Source: Lamellibrachia columna (taxonomy: Eukaryota; Annelida; Polychaeta; Sabellida; Siboglinidae). Taken from it: a DNA stretch of 64,000 bases. A model generated the notes under the pieces. It did no database searches and was not told where the DNA came from. It saw only the letters and a list, made by a program, of their open reading frames with translations. Numbering within the stretch: the stretch's first letter is position 1; every line of letters starts with the position of its first letter. Positions 23,041 to 32,994 of this stretch are shown piece by piece. The stretch covers positions 59,721,010 to 59,785,009 of the forward strand of contig OY759266.1 of the NCBI GenBank assembly GCA_963662155.1, in the 5' to 3' direction. The position numbers and the translations under genes are program-made.

Positions 23041-23984
23041 GAAGCATGGGGTAAGCAAGTTTAATTATAAATAATTGATTTGCATATAAAAATTAGCTAT
23101 GTCATACAGCTTGTGTGAAAATGTACCACATGTGGTTCCTTAGTAGTTGAGGGTGTCTTCCAGCACCCAGATAGTGAAAGATTCACATTACAGGCACCAA
23201 CCCTAAAGTAGCTCAGTGGGAGAGGACTCAAGTTCAAGCAGCCACCATAAAGTGGCAGGCATTCATCCCTACCGCAGGGACAGCAGAACCAATACACAAC
23301 AGCACAGCTGTAAGGTTACCTAACAGGACCCATAGCAGTTGGCACACAATGTGAGCCACCATTCAAATTCATTATAGCCTAAAATGTAATTAATTCTAGA
23401 CAATAATTATATCCACATATCATTGCATCTTTTTGTTGCACATAATAACTTGCATGCATTAATTTGTATTTGTTTCACATCCATATATGATCAGGATAAA
23501 CTGTTTAAAATGAACATCACATATTATGTGAATAGATTAAACAGGGAAAGTTTTAACCATGTTTACAAATGGCATCAAACAGTAGCAGTGGTTCCATTCA
23601 TCAGTAACGTCAATACAGTTCATGTACTTATCCTAAGAACTATAAATTGCACGAGTCCACAATAAGGTTCATGTACTTATCCTTAGAATTTTCTAAACGA
23701 ACACATTTTGGCATTCCATGAAATTTGTAAGGGTGAGCTGTTGCATTTTAAAATGAAATTTGAATTTTCATAAGGGTGAGCAACTGTCTGCTTTTTCATT
23801 TCCTTGATGAGCAACTGTCCGGCGAGCAACTGTCCGAGCACCGTCATCATTGCCTGTCATGTCCATACCACTGCCGGGGACTTCGTCACAGCCAGGTTTG
23901 AGCTGGTTCGTGCTTGTGGAGCTGCCAACAATAGCTGCACGATCTGCACGATCCACATCGACATGCAACACCAGCACTGGATAT
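23041..23984. other. 3' flank of array B, sister of 18431-19439
   Basis: Near-identical duplicate of the array A flank, including the A-box-like tagctcagtgggagag at about 23212. No independent gene is seen. Confidence 0.85.
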
Positions 23985-24336
23985 GACACCTGCACAGACA
24001 GGTGTGTTGGAGACAAGACCTACAGTGACAGGTGTGTTTGAGTCAAGACCTGCATCAACAGGTGTGTTGAAATTGAGAAGTGCATCGACAGGTGTGTTGG
24101 AGATAAAACCTGCATCAACAGGTGTGTTGAAGATGAGACCTGCATCGACAAGTATGTTTCAGATGAGACCTGCATCGACAAGTGTGTTGGAGATGACACC
24201 TGCATTGACAGGTGTGTTGGAGACAAAACCTGCATCAACAGGTGTGTTGGAGATGAGACCTGCATCGACAGGTGTGTTTGGAGGTGAGACCTGCATCAAC
24301 AAGGGTGTTGGAGATGAGACCTGCATCTATGACTGA
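23985..24336. repeat. 30-bp tandem repeat, block B
   Basis: Same 30-bp unit as at 19440, here with about 11 to 12 copies. Confidence 0.92.
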
Positions 24337-24383
24337 AGCCACCAAGATCGTCTCAAGTCCAGTTTCTGTTCAAACAATAACTA

Positions 24384-24971
24384 CTCCCATTTGAAGTTTG
24401 GCGTCCACCGCTGGTGTTCAACAAAGAACAGATATATCCTGACAAGCGCACACGATTTCAATCGTTTCTGCTCTACTGAATCACAATGCCTCGAAAATCA
24501 AGTGTGTTTGGACAGAGAGAGCTTCATGTCGTATGGTGTACACGCGTTAAGAATGCAGTCTACAAGAACGCTTAGTGACTGAAGTCTGGTGGTCATCGCA
24601 GTAGACCAGTTTGAAGTTTGGCGTTCACTGCTGGTGTTCAACAAAGAACATAGATATCCTGACAAGCGCACACGATTTCAATCGTTTCCGCTCTACTGAA
24701 TCCCAATGCCCGGAAAATCAAGTGTGTTTGGACAGAGAGAGCTTCGTGTCGTATGGTGTACACGCGTTAAGAATGCAGTCTACAAGAACGCTTAGTAACT
24801 GAAGTCTGGTGGTCATCGCAGTAGACCAGTTTGAAGTTTGGCATTCACCGCTGGTGTTCAACAAAGAACAGAGATATCCTGACAAGCGCACACGATTTCA
24901 ATAGTTTCTGCTCTACTGAATCACAATGCCCCGAAAATCAAGTGTGTTTGGACAGAGAGAGCTTCGTGTTT
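24384..24971. repeat. 220-bp satellite, units at 24391, 24611 and 24831
   Basis: Three units 220 bp apart. The last one is cut at gagagcttcgtgtt, where an LTR fragment begins. Confidence 0.95.
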
Positions 24972-25740
24972 TTATGGACACTGCGCGACAACAGTTGCAC
25001 TGAGTCTCGGCAGACTGTGGGCAGGTATACAATATTTAGTAAATAATAGCTATGAGATTATGTATTACAGAGTATGACAGTGTCTTTGGTAGGCTAGATC
25101 ACTGTGGCATGGCTGGGTTACCACTTCGATAATGGATAGTTTAACTATATACTACTGATGGTTACTATGTGAATAACAGAGCAAGAGAGGTTTAATGTAT
25201 ATAGATATTGCTATTAAATCTGGTTTTTTATCAAATATGCTGTAATGGGGATCATCGCAGATCCCTTGCCATTGTGTCCTAGGGAGGATACCTTGTTACG
25301 TTTTACTATTCTGTTAATATCTGGCTTAGCTATACTGCATACATATTGTCACTGGGAGGTGATAGAGATTCATAGACTACTATATTGTGTAACACAGATG
25401 TGTGTAGGCTGATGGCTGATGGCCATTGTAGGTTATTGGATTGAGGTATTAAGGATCCTCACACTGCATGTGTTGTTTTAGAAGTGAGGACTGGCTTGTG
25501 TTGTGGTTGTGTATGAATATACTTCTCTGTGAATCATTGTTACAGGGTCTTCAGTAAGACTGAATAAACTTGTTAAAGATGCATCGGTGTGTTATCCTTC
25601 CGGGATCCTGCTAATACCAGGGGAGCCCCCTCCTTCGTGTGTGTAGTAGTCGTCTTTTGACAACTGGTGTCAGACGTGGGATTACATCTGCTAGTACCAG
25701 GGGAGCCCCCTACTACGTGTGTCATAGTCGTTTCATGACA
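24972..25740 (+). mobile_element. LTR element copy 1 (3' part only)
   Basis: Matches 27036-27801 at about 97%. It contains AATAAA at 25563, an LTR end ...tgaca (about 25665), a primer-binding-like actggtgtcagacgtggg (about 25668), and then a second copy of the LTR's last 53 bp ending ...catgaca at 25740. The left part of the LTR is missing. Confidence 0.78.
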
Positions 25741-26404
25741 TTTGGACAGAGGGAGAGCTTCGTGTCGTATGGTGTACACGCGTTAAGAATGCAGTCTACA
25801 AGAACGCTTAGTGACTGAAGTCTGGTGGTCATCGCAGTAGACCAGTTTGAAGTTTGGCGTCCACCGCTGGTGTTCAACAAAGAACAGATATATCCTGACA
25901 AGCTCACACAATTTCAATCGTTTCTGCTCTACTGAATCACAATGCCTCGAAAATCAAATGTGTTTGGACAGAGAGAGCTTCGTGTTGTATGGTGTACGCG
26001 CATTAAGAACGCAGTCTACAAGAACGGTTAGTGACTGAAGTCTGGTGATCATAGTAGTAGACCAGTTTGAAGTTTGGCGTTCACCGCTGGTGTTCAACAA
26101 AGAACAGAGATATCCTGACAAGCGCACAATATTTCAATCGTTTCCGCTCTACTGAATCCCAATGCCCCGAAAATCAAGTGTTTGTACAGAGAGAGCTTCG
26201 TGTCGTATGGCGTACACGCGTTAAGAATGCAGTCTACAAGAACGCTTAGTGACTGAAGTCTGGTGATCATCGCAGTAGACCAGTTTGAAGTTTGGCGTTC
26301 ACCTCTGGTGTTCAACAAAGGACAGAGATATCCTGACAAGCGCACACGATTTCAATCGTTTCCGCTCTACTGAATCACAATGCCCCAAAAATCAAGTGTG
26401 TTTG
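25741..26404. repeat. 220-bp satellite, three units
   Basis: Starts mid-unit at tttggacagagg, with full units from 25847, 26067 and 26285, and ends at ...gtgtgTTTG. TTTG (26401-26404) is the left target duplication of the LTR element. Confidence 0.95.
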
Positions 26405-27801
26405 TGTCATGGTTGTTCAATGTGGTGGCTCTACCGAGTGACCACGACTGGCATTAGTGGTCATTGGCACCAGCCAATAGGTGGTAACATAACTATTGTA
26501 GTAATCTGGGATTTGAATGAGAGTGGGAGAAAAGGACAGATTGGGAAAGAGAGAGGGAGAGGGCACATGGTGTGCAGCAAGGGTTTTTATTATTGTGCAT
26601 CAAGGATTATTATTGGCGAGTACCAAGTTCCTACAGAATTATATTTGTGATGTAGTTACTACTAAATAGTATTGCTTATAGCATGCTCATTTGATTAGAA
26701 ATGAGTGAATCCGTTGATGTTGGAAGTTTAAATGATTAGTGACACACGTGGTCTTAATTAAGCTCGTGATAGACAGCAGTCTACTTATTATTAATTCTAG
26801 TCTGTATTATTATGCAGGGCCTGATTTGTGAACTGTTTGTGTTAGTCTGTCCCAGGTGACAATGAATGTATTTCTGGTATGCTTATTGAAGTGGCAGTTT
26901 AGTACAAAGGGGTAGCCAACTTGGTCGCCAGGGGTCAGTACTGTTATGAGCTATAACTAAGTTTCAGTTGTACCTCCATCGGAGCATTGGTTTATATGTA
27001 ATTAAGGATGTATTGTGATATACAGGTGGTCATTGTTATGGACACTGCGCGACAACAGCTGCACTGAGTCTCGGCAGACTGTGGGCAGGTATACAATATT
27101 TAGTAAATAATAGCTATGAGATTATGTATTACAGAGTACGACAGTGTCTTTGGTAGGCTAGATCATTGTGGCATGGCTGGGTTACCACTTCGATAATGGA
27201 TAGTTTAACTATATACTACTGATGGTTACTATGTGAATAACAGAGCAAGAGAGGTTTAATGTGTATAGATATTGCTATTAAATCTGGTTTTTTATCAAAT
27301 ATGCTGTAATGGAGATCATCGCAGATACCTTGCCATTGTGTCCTAGGGAGGATACCTTGTTACGTTTTACTATTCTGTTAATATCTGGCTTAGCTATACT
27401 GCATACATATTGTCACTGGGAGGTGATAGAGATTCATAGACTACTATCTTGTGTAACACAGATGTGTGTAGGCTGATGGCTGATGGCCATTGTAGGTTAT
27501 TGGATTGAGGTATTAAGGATCCTCACACTGCATGTGTTGTTTTAGAAGTGAGGACTGGCTTGTGTTGTGGTTGTGTATGAACATACTTCACTGTAAATCA
27601 TTGTTACAGGGTCTTCAGTAAGACTGAATAAACTTGTTAAAGATGCATCGGCGTGTTATCCTTCCGGGATCCTGCTAATACCAGGGGAGCCCCCTCCTTC
27701 GTGTGTCATAGTCTTCTCTTGACAACTGGTGTCAGAAGTAGGATTACATCTGCTAGTACCAGGGGAGCCCCCACTACGTGTGTCATGGTCGTCTCGTGAC
27801 A
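26405..27801 (+). mobile_element. Internally deleted LTR retroelement with TTTG target duplication (copy 2)
   Basis: Begins TGTCATGG and ends CGTGACA, with TTTG at 26401-26404 and 27802-27805. The inner structure is a long 5' LTR (26405-27724, polyadenylation-type AATAAA at about 27627), a primer-binding-like actggtgtcagaagtagg (27725), then directly the last 52 bp of a second LTR (ctgctagtaccaggggagcc to 27801). All coding sequence and most of the 3' LTR are gone. The PBS phrase is of the type common in Ty3/Gypsy elements. Confidence 0.75.
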
Positions 27802-28095
27802 TTTGGACAGAGAGAGCTTCGTGTCGTATGGGGTACACGCGTTAAGAATACGGTCTACAAAAACGCTTAGTGACTGAAGTCTGGTGGCCATTGCAGTAGA
27901 CCAGTTTGAAGTTTGGCATTCACCGCTGGTGTTCAACAAAGAACAGAGATATCCTGACATGCGCACACGATTTCAATAGTTTCTGCTCTACTGAATCACA
28001 ATGCCCCGAAAATCAAGTGTGTTTGGACAGAGAGAGCTTCGTGTCATATGGTGTATGGTTAAGAATGCAGTCTACAAGAACGCTTAGTGACTGAA
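27802..28095. repeat. 220-bp satellite, about 1.3 units
   Basis: Resumes at TTTGGACAG after the LTR element and runs to cttagtgactgaa, where the AT-rich element starts. A small deletion (tgtatggttaag for tgtacacgcgttaag) is present near 28053. Confidence 0.93.
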
Positions 28096-28409
28096 CAGGG
28101 TTGTTTGATTTAAATCATTTGATTTAAATCATTGATTTAAATCATGATTTAAATAGCTCCAAAAAAAATCATTGTTTCATGAATTTTTTTTACTTCTAGT
28201 TTTTTAATCGCTGATTTATATGAATTTAACACAAATAATTGTTTACAAGCATCGAGATCAACAAAGTTTTGTGTTTTTTAATACAAAAGCACAAAGTGCG
28301 CACACTTGTGTAGCTGTATTGATACCAGATAGCCTGATAGTAAAATATGTTATGATATTGTGTATACCAGATTTCAAAAAAATCAAATAAATAAAACAAT
28401 CCGATTTAA
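28096..28409. mobile_element. AT-rich palindromic element, left part (host of piggyBac copy 2)
   Basis: Starts cagggttgtttgatttaaat and holds four gatttaaatc-type palindromes in its first 60 bp. It is split by the piggyBac; the right remainder is 31455-31487 (ttaaatttaaaaatctgatt ...). With no coding capacity and about 350 bp in total, it is MITE- or SINE-like. Confidence 0.55.
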
Positions 28410-28425
28410 CCCTTTGATGCACACG

Positions 28426-28441
28426 GGTCACATATGTGACC
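28426..28441. promoter_or_regulatory. 16-bp palindrome near the left piggyBac end
   Basis: ggtcacatatgtgacc is its own reverse complement. An identical site is at 31308-31323. A binding site for the transposase or a repressor is likely but inferred. Confidence 0.7.
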
Positions 28442-28564
28442 TTACTTCACCACCCACCCCCCCCCCCACTAGCCCACATATGGGAACCACCCCCAGAAAT
28501 GCATGCAGGTAACATTTGTGTGTGGTATTGTAGTTCTTTAGTTTACTAATAGATGTCTCTACCA

Positions 28565-28567
28565 GCG

Positions 28568-28647
<80 letters not shown>
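28565..28647. repeat. (TA)n microsatellite in piggyBac copy 2
   Basis: About 40 uninterrupted TA units in the 5' noncoding region of the element. Confidence 0.97.
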
Positions 28648-28649
<2 letters not shown>

Positions 28650-28917
28650 CCACATAGAACATGTAGAAACCATCAAATATGTTGTAAATACGATACTTAT
28701 ATAATTGAAGGCACTTTTATGACAACCTCACATATGTCACCCATATGCACCTGAGCGTTTTAATGAAAGGTCACATATGTAACATCTATGCATTAGGAGC
28801 ACTAATGGAATACACTGTTGTTGTGATGTTTTGTGACCAATCTTATGATATTTAATGAAATTATCTAACACTGTACGGAATACATTTTCACAGATAAACC
28901 TTTGTATTTCAGGCATA

Positions 28918-31040
28918 GTGGGAGACTATTCACAGCTGAAGATGTGGTGAACGCTATTTGTAATGACGATGACGACGGCATACCGTCTGGCAGTGACGAT
29001 GACCACTTGGATTCAGGGGCAGACATATGAGATGAAGAATTACTAGACGATGAGGACATGTACAGTGGTTCAGACAGCAACGGTGAAGATGATGTAATTT
29101 TGGATAATGAAGCAAGTGACAATGACCAGGCGACTGAAGTTGAAACTGATGACGAGTCAGATGACGCAGCTAACGTTGCAGCGCCTCCTCCGAAAAAGGA
29201 CAAGAAATGAAAAAAGAAGTAAGTAACACCTTTGTCTGTTACTCTTTTTAATTTGTACATGTGTATGATGAGTATGCACTCTGTCAGATATATTTAACGT
29301 TATATTCTGATCTCCTGTTCAATCTTTTTTCAGGAAGGAGTGGAAATGGGAAGAAGCTGACCTGCCAAACCCCGGGGATTTGCCAGAGAATGTCCTCACA
29401 CCAAAAGGAGAAGTCGCCAATCTCAAAACAGAAATTGATTTCTTTATGGCACTCTTTGGTAAAGAGACAATTGAAATCCTTGTGCTGGAGTCAAACAGAT
29501 TCAGGATTGTAGAGAAAAAGAACAAAATACGTGCAGTGACAGAACACGAAATGAGAAAGGTTTTGGGTATAGTCATGTACATGTCCACCTTCCACATGCC
29601 GTGTAGGAGAGATTACTGGGCATCAGCAACAAGGCAGTCTGTTGTTGCTGATGTCATGCCTGTCAATAGATTTTGTTGCTGATGTCATGCCTGTCAATAG
29701 ATTTTGTTGCTGATGTCATGCCTGTCAATAGATTTTGTTGCTGATGTCATGCATGTCAATAGATTTTGTTGCTGATGTCATGCCTGTCAATAGATTTTGT
29801 TGCTGATGTCATGCCTGTCAATATATTTTGTTGCTGATGTCATGCCTGTCAATAGATTTTGTTGCTGATGTCATGCCTGTCAATATATTTTGTTGCTGAT
29901 GTCATGCCTGTCAATAGATTTGAAGAAATCCTGTCAATATTGCATGCATCAGATAATGGGTTGATGAAGAACAGGAATGAACCAGGATACGATAGACTGC
30001 ACAAGGTGCATCCTCTTCTGAATATCATGAATGAAAACTTTGCAAAATGTGCAGAACCTGAACAGCATATGTCTGTTGATAAACAGATAGTCCCATTCAA
30101 AGCTCATCACTCGTTGAAAACGTACATGGAGAAAAAAACAAACAAATGGGGATAAAAAATTTGGGGCTCAGCTGGCCAGTCCGGGTACATGCATATATTT
30201 TATATTCAGGGGGATAACCTTGTGCAAGGTCAGCCAGTTTTGGAGGAGGGCATTTGCCTAAGGGAACACACATTTATTTTGATAACTACTTTGCCTCCCC
30301 TGACCTCTTTCTTGAACTGAAGAAAAAGGGTTACCATGCAACTTGCACTATTCGCAAGACCAGGCATCGGCAATGTCCCACCTTGTATGAAAGAGTTCAG
30401 GAAGAAGGGCAGGGGTTCCTATGATTATAGGACAGCAGATGGGATTATTGTGTGTACATGGTATGATAACAAGGTAGTTTGTCTGGGTTCAAACAAGTGT
30501 TCTGTCCTCCCTACACACCTAGTCCACTGATCTGATCAAAAGGCCAAGGGATATGTAAATGTTGAGTGCCCTTCCCTCATCAAGGCATACAACAAGAGTA
30601 TGGGGGGAGTTGATAAGTGTGAAATGATGCTTTCTTTGTACCGCATTAGAATGAAAAGCAAGAAATGATTTTCCACATGGTTGATCTCTGTTGCTCAAAT
30701 GCATGGCATCTTGACTAGGCAGTGAAAGGAGAAAGATCAAAATACTACAAATTCAAGCTGGCCATTGCTTAGTGTCTGGTCCAGGGAGATCCAAATCCAC
30801 AGCCTATGCTAAGAGAACACATGGATCAGATTCTTCAAGATGTTCACAGTGCTAGGCATGTACCAGACCATGTGCGTCTTGATGGTGTGAACCACTTGCC
30901 AAAGAAAGTTGCAAAAGTCCCCAAGAAGTGCTAGTTTCCAAACTGCAAGCGCCGAAGCAGGTTTTTTTGCATAAAGTGCAAGGTTTATCTCTGCATTGGT
31001 TTAACTGATTGCTTCCTGAATTATCATCTGACAGAGTAAA
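28918..31040 (+). pseudogene. piggyBac transposase (copy 2), decayed, with an intron
   Basis: An acidic head (28930-29218, Asp/Glu runs) has in-frame stops near 29027 and 29207. A GT-AG intron (gtaagtaac at about 29219 to cttttttcag at 29333) is plausible. The next block has DFFMALFG and RKVLGIVMYMSTFHMP. It is then interrupted by nine 31-bp repeats (29636-29920) and resumes with FEEILSILHASDN and MSVDKQIVPFK (first catalytic Asp, codon 30078). After further stops and frameshifts, IYFDNYFAS (30281) and MGGVDKCEMMLSLYR (30612) mark the second and third catalytic positions. A remnant Cys-rich tail (CIKCKVYLC) lies near 30970. Confidence 0.88.
29636..29920. repeat. 31-bp tandem repeat (9 copies) in the piggyBac gene
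   Basis: The unit gttgctgatgtcatgcctgt caatagatttt repeats nine times. It derives from codons for ...VADVMPVNRF at the junction of two conserved blocks. As 31 is not divisible by 3, it destroys the frame unless compensated. Confidence 0.95.
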
Positions 31041-31454
31041 TTTCAGTACAAATTCAGCTGACTAATGAACTGCTGGCTGATGAATTGCTGACAAATGAAC
31101 TGATCTTAGAAACTTTTGCTCATTTCTGTGGGTCAACTGCTGCATGAATAAGTGTTGTATATCAATGACAAATATATTTAGAGAACCAAAGAGTTAGAAA
31201 ACAGTTTGTATGTTACGTTAGGTACAGAAATAAAGTAGTTTTAGCATTCTTTTGCAAGTCTGGTTTTATAGTCATTTTCTGGTCTTCAAGCGCCCCGTGT
31301 GCATAAGGGTCACATATGTGACCCAAACAAATCTCCAAAATCTTCAGTCATATTCTAAAAAATTTCATGTTTTTTGGTCTATTTGGCTATAATAAGTACA
31401 AATACAAAAAATTATCAAAATTGACCAAGGAAAAATGCCCCATGCATCAAAGGG

Positions 31455-31487
31455 TTAAATTTAAAAATCTGATTAAATTTTTTTTTT
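31455..31487. mobile_element. AT-rich palindromic element, right remainder
   Basis: ttaaatttaaaaatctgatt and a run of T ending in aatcg. Together with 28096-28409 it forms the element into which the piggyBac inserted. Confidence 0.5.
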
Positions 31488-31770
31488 TAATCGCTCTACT
31501 GAATCCCAGTAGACCAGTTTGAAGTTTGGCGTTCACCGCTGGTGTTCAACAAAGAACAGAGATATCCTGACAAGCGCACACGATTTCAATCGTTTCCGCT
31601 CTACTGAATCCCAATGCCCCGAAAATCAAGTGTGTTTGGACAGAGAGAGAGAGAGCTTCGTGTCGTATGGTGTACACGCGTTAAGAACGCAGTCTACAAG
31701 AACGCTTAGTGTCTGAAGTCTGGTGATCATAGTAGTAGACAAGTTTGGCGTTCACCACTGGTGTTCAACA
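31488..31770. repeat. 220-bp satellite, rearranged unit
   Basis: ctctactgaatcc is fused directly to cagtagaccagtttgaag, skipping about 110 bp of the usual unit, and a full unit follows to ttcaaca (31770). Confidence 0.9.
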
Positions 31771-31961
31771 ATAGTGGAGTTTGCCCCTAACGGACTGTAG
31801 GAGAACTGAAAGTGTATAATTTCTCGAGCATTTGACAACGCTACAGTTTATTATCTACCCATAAGGTACTGTGCTTTATACTCGTTTATTCATTGCTGAA
31901 GATGCGTGTAAGTTGTTGCACTACATTAAACATCGATGCAAATACACAAGGGTGTTATTTA
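31771..31961. mobile_element. 191-bp insertion in the satellite with AACA target duplication
   Basis: The satellite phrase ttcaacaaagaac is interrupted: AACA occurs at 31767-31770 and again at 31962-31965, with 191 bp of unique sequence between them. No coding frame or TIR is recognised. It could be a small non-autonomous element or a solo LTR fragment. Confidence 0.5.
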
Positions 31962-32002
31962 AACAAAGAACAGAGATATCCTGACAAGCGCACACGATTT
32001 CA
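31962..32002. repeat. 220-bp satellite remnant left of Gypsy-1
   Basis: aacaaagaacagagatatcc and 20 more satellite bases end at cgatttca, where retroelement gag sequence begins without an LTR. Confidence 0.85.
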
Positions 32003-32994
32003 TCGATGAGGGAATCTCCCTGGAAGATTGGCTGTATTTCGAGCAACGCTGGCGTGAATATAAAAACGCTACGCGAGTCGCCGGTTCCGACCTCGCTTAC
32101 CAGCTCCTAGATTGCTGCAATCCCGAGGGACTACGGAAGAACCTCGTGCGGGTTCACCGTGATGCGCTGGCCTCCTGCAGCGAACGAGATCTACTGGCCA
32201 ACATTGAGAAGTTGGAGGTGCGCGCCGAGAATGCAATGGTAGCCCGAGACGTTCTGTCAAAGATGCGGCAGGACCGAGACGAACCTGTCCGCGTCTACAG
32301 CGCTCGACTCAAGGGGCAAGCGCGAGTTTGCCAGTTCGTCATCAAGTGTCAGTGCCTGAGCTGCCCGACGCATGCGTTGGGGCAGATTACAGCGAAATTG
32401 TGGTGCCAGGTCATCATGGGCTGCGCTGATCATGACATCAAACTGGATTGTCTGATCGAGAAGGGACCGAGTACACCTCTCGAAGAGGTCGATGCGTTTG
32501 TCGAGGGCAAGGAATCGGGAAAGATTTCCCTCCAGCAGCTGAGCGAAGGGTCAGAGGCGGCTGCCCCGATCAGCTCGTTCCGGAAACAGCAGAGAGCGGT
32601 TTTCAACCAACATGCCCCACCCCCACCCCTGCCTACTCCGCTGTGCGCAAACTGCGGTCAGATCGGCCATGGTAGCAGCAGGGACGAGCGCTCTGATAAC
32701 TGCCCGGCATACGGCCAAACCAAATGCGGCAAGCAAGGTCACCTTGGGACCGTATGCAGGAAAAAGTCAACGGCCGGCACACACTATGTGCAGCGCCGCC
32801 CGCGTCGGTCACCACAGAGGGAAACCTCTACAGCTCTCTTCCAATCACTATGCAGCGTAGAGAACGCGCCGCCTGTCGACAATAAGATCGTCTGCAACCT
32901 CGGGGACTTCGAACTCGAACACTGCGTTTACAACGCTACTCAAGACACGTGGGTGAAGAAACCCTCGGCCCCACAACCTACACTGTCGTTGTAG
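32003..32994 (+). pseudogene. Gypsy-1 gag (5' truncated)
   Basis: The frame is open from the satellite junction and begins ...EGISLEDWLYFEQRWREYK, typical gag capsid sequence. It ends in two zinc knuckles: CANCGQIGHG (from 32644) with a long spacer to the last Cys, and CGKQGHLGTVC (about 32735). The N-terminus is lost at the junction. This open frame of 330 codons stops at TAG 32992. Confidence 0.8.

Larger units (their letters stand above)
28410..31454 (+). mobile_element. Complete piggyBac element (copy 2) with TTAA target duplications
   Basis: Left end CCCTTTGATGCACACGGG follows TTAA at 28406-28409. Right end ...CCCATGCATCAAAGGG precedes TTAA at 31455-31458. The first 11-12 bp of the ends form an inverted pair (CCCTTTGATGC and GCATCAAAGGG). 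The 16-bp palindrome ggtcacatatgtgacc lies 16 bp inside the left end (28426-28441) and again at 31308-31323, with partial copies at about 28720-28790. Length is 3,045 bp. Boundaries are defined by the TTAA pair. Confidence 0.93.

Noticed and set aside
24972..27801. The two LTR copies read as 5' and 3' LTR of one retroelement
   Set aside because: The sequence between them is 220-bp satellite with no gag-pol, and each copy carries its own PBS and second LTR tail. They are duplicates of one insertion.
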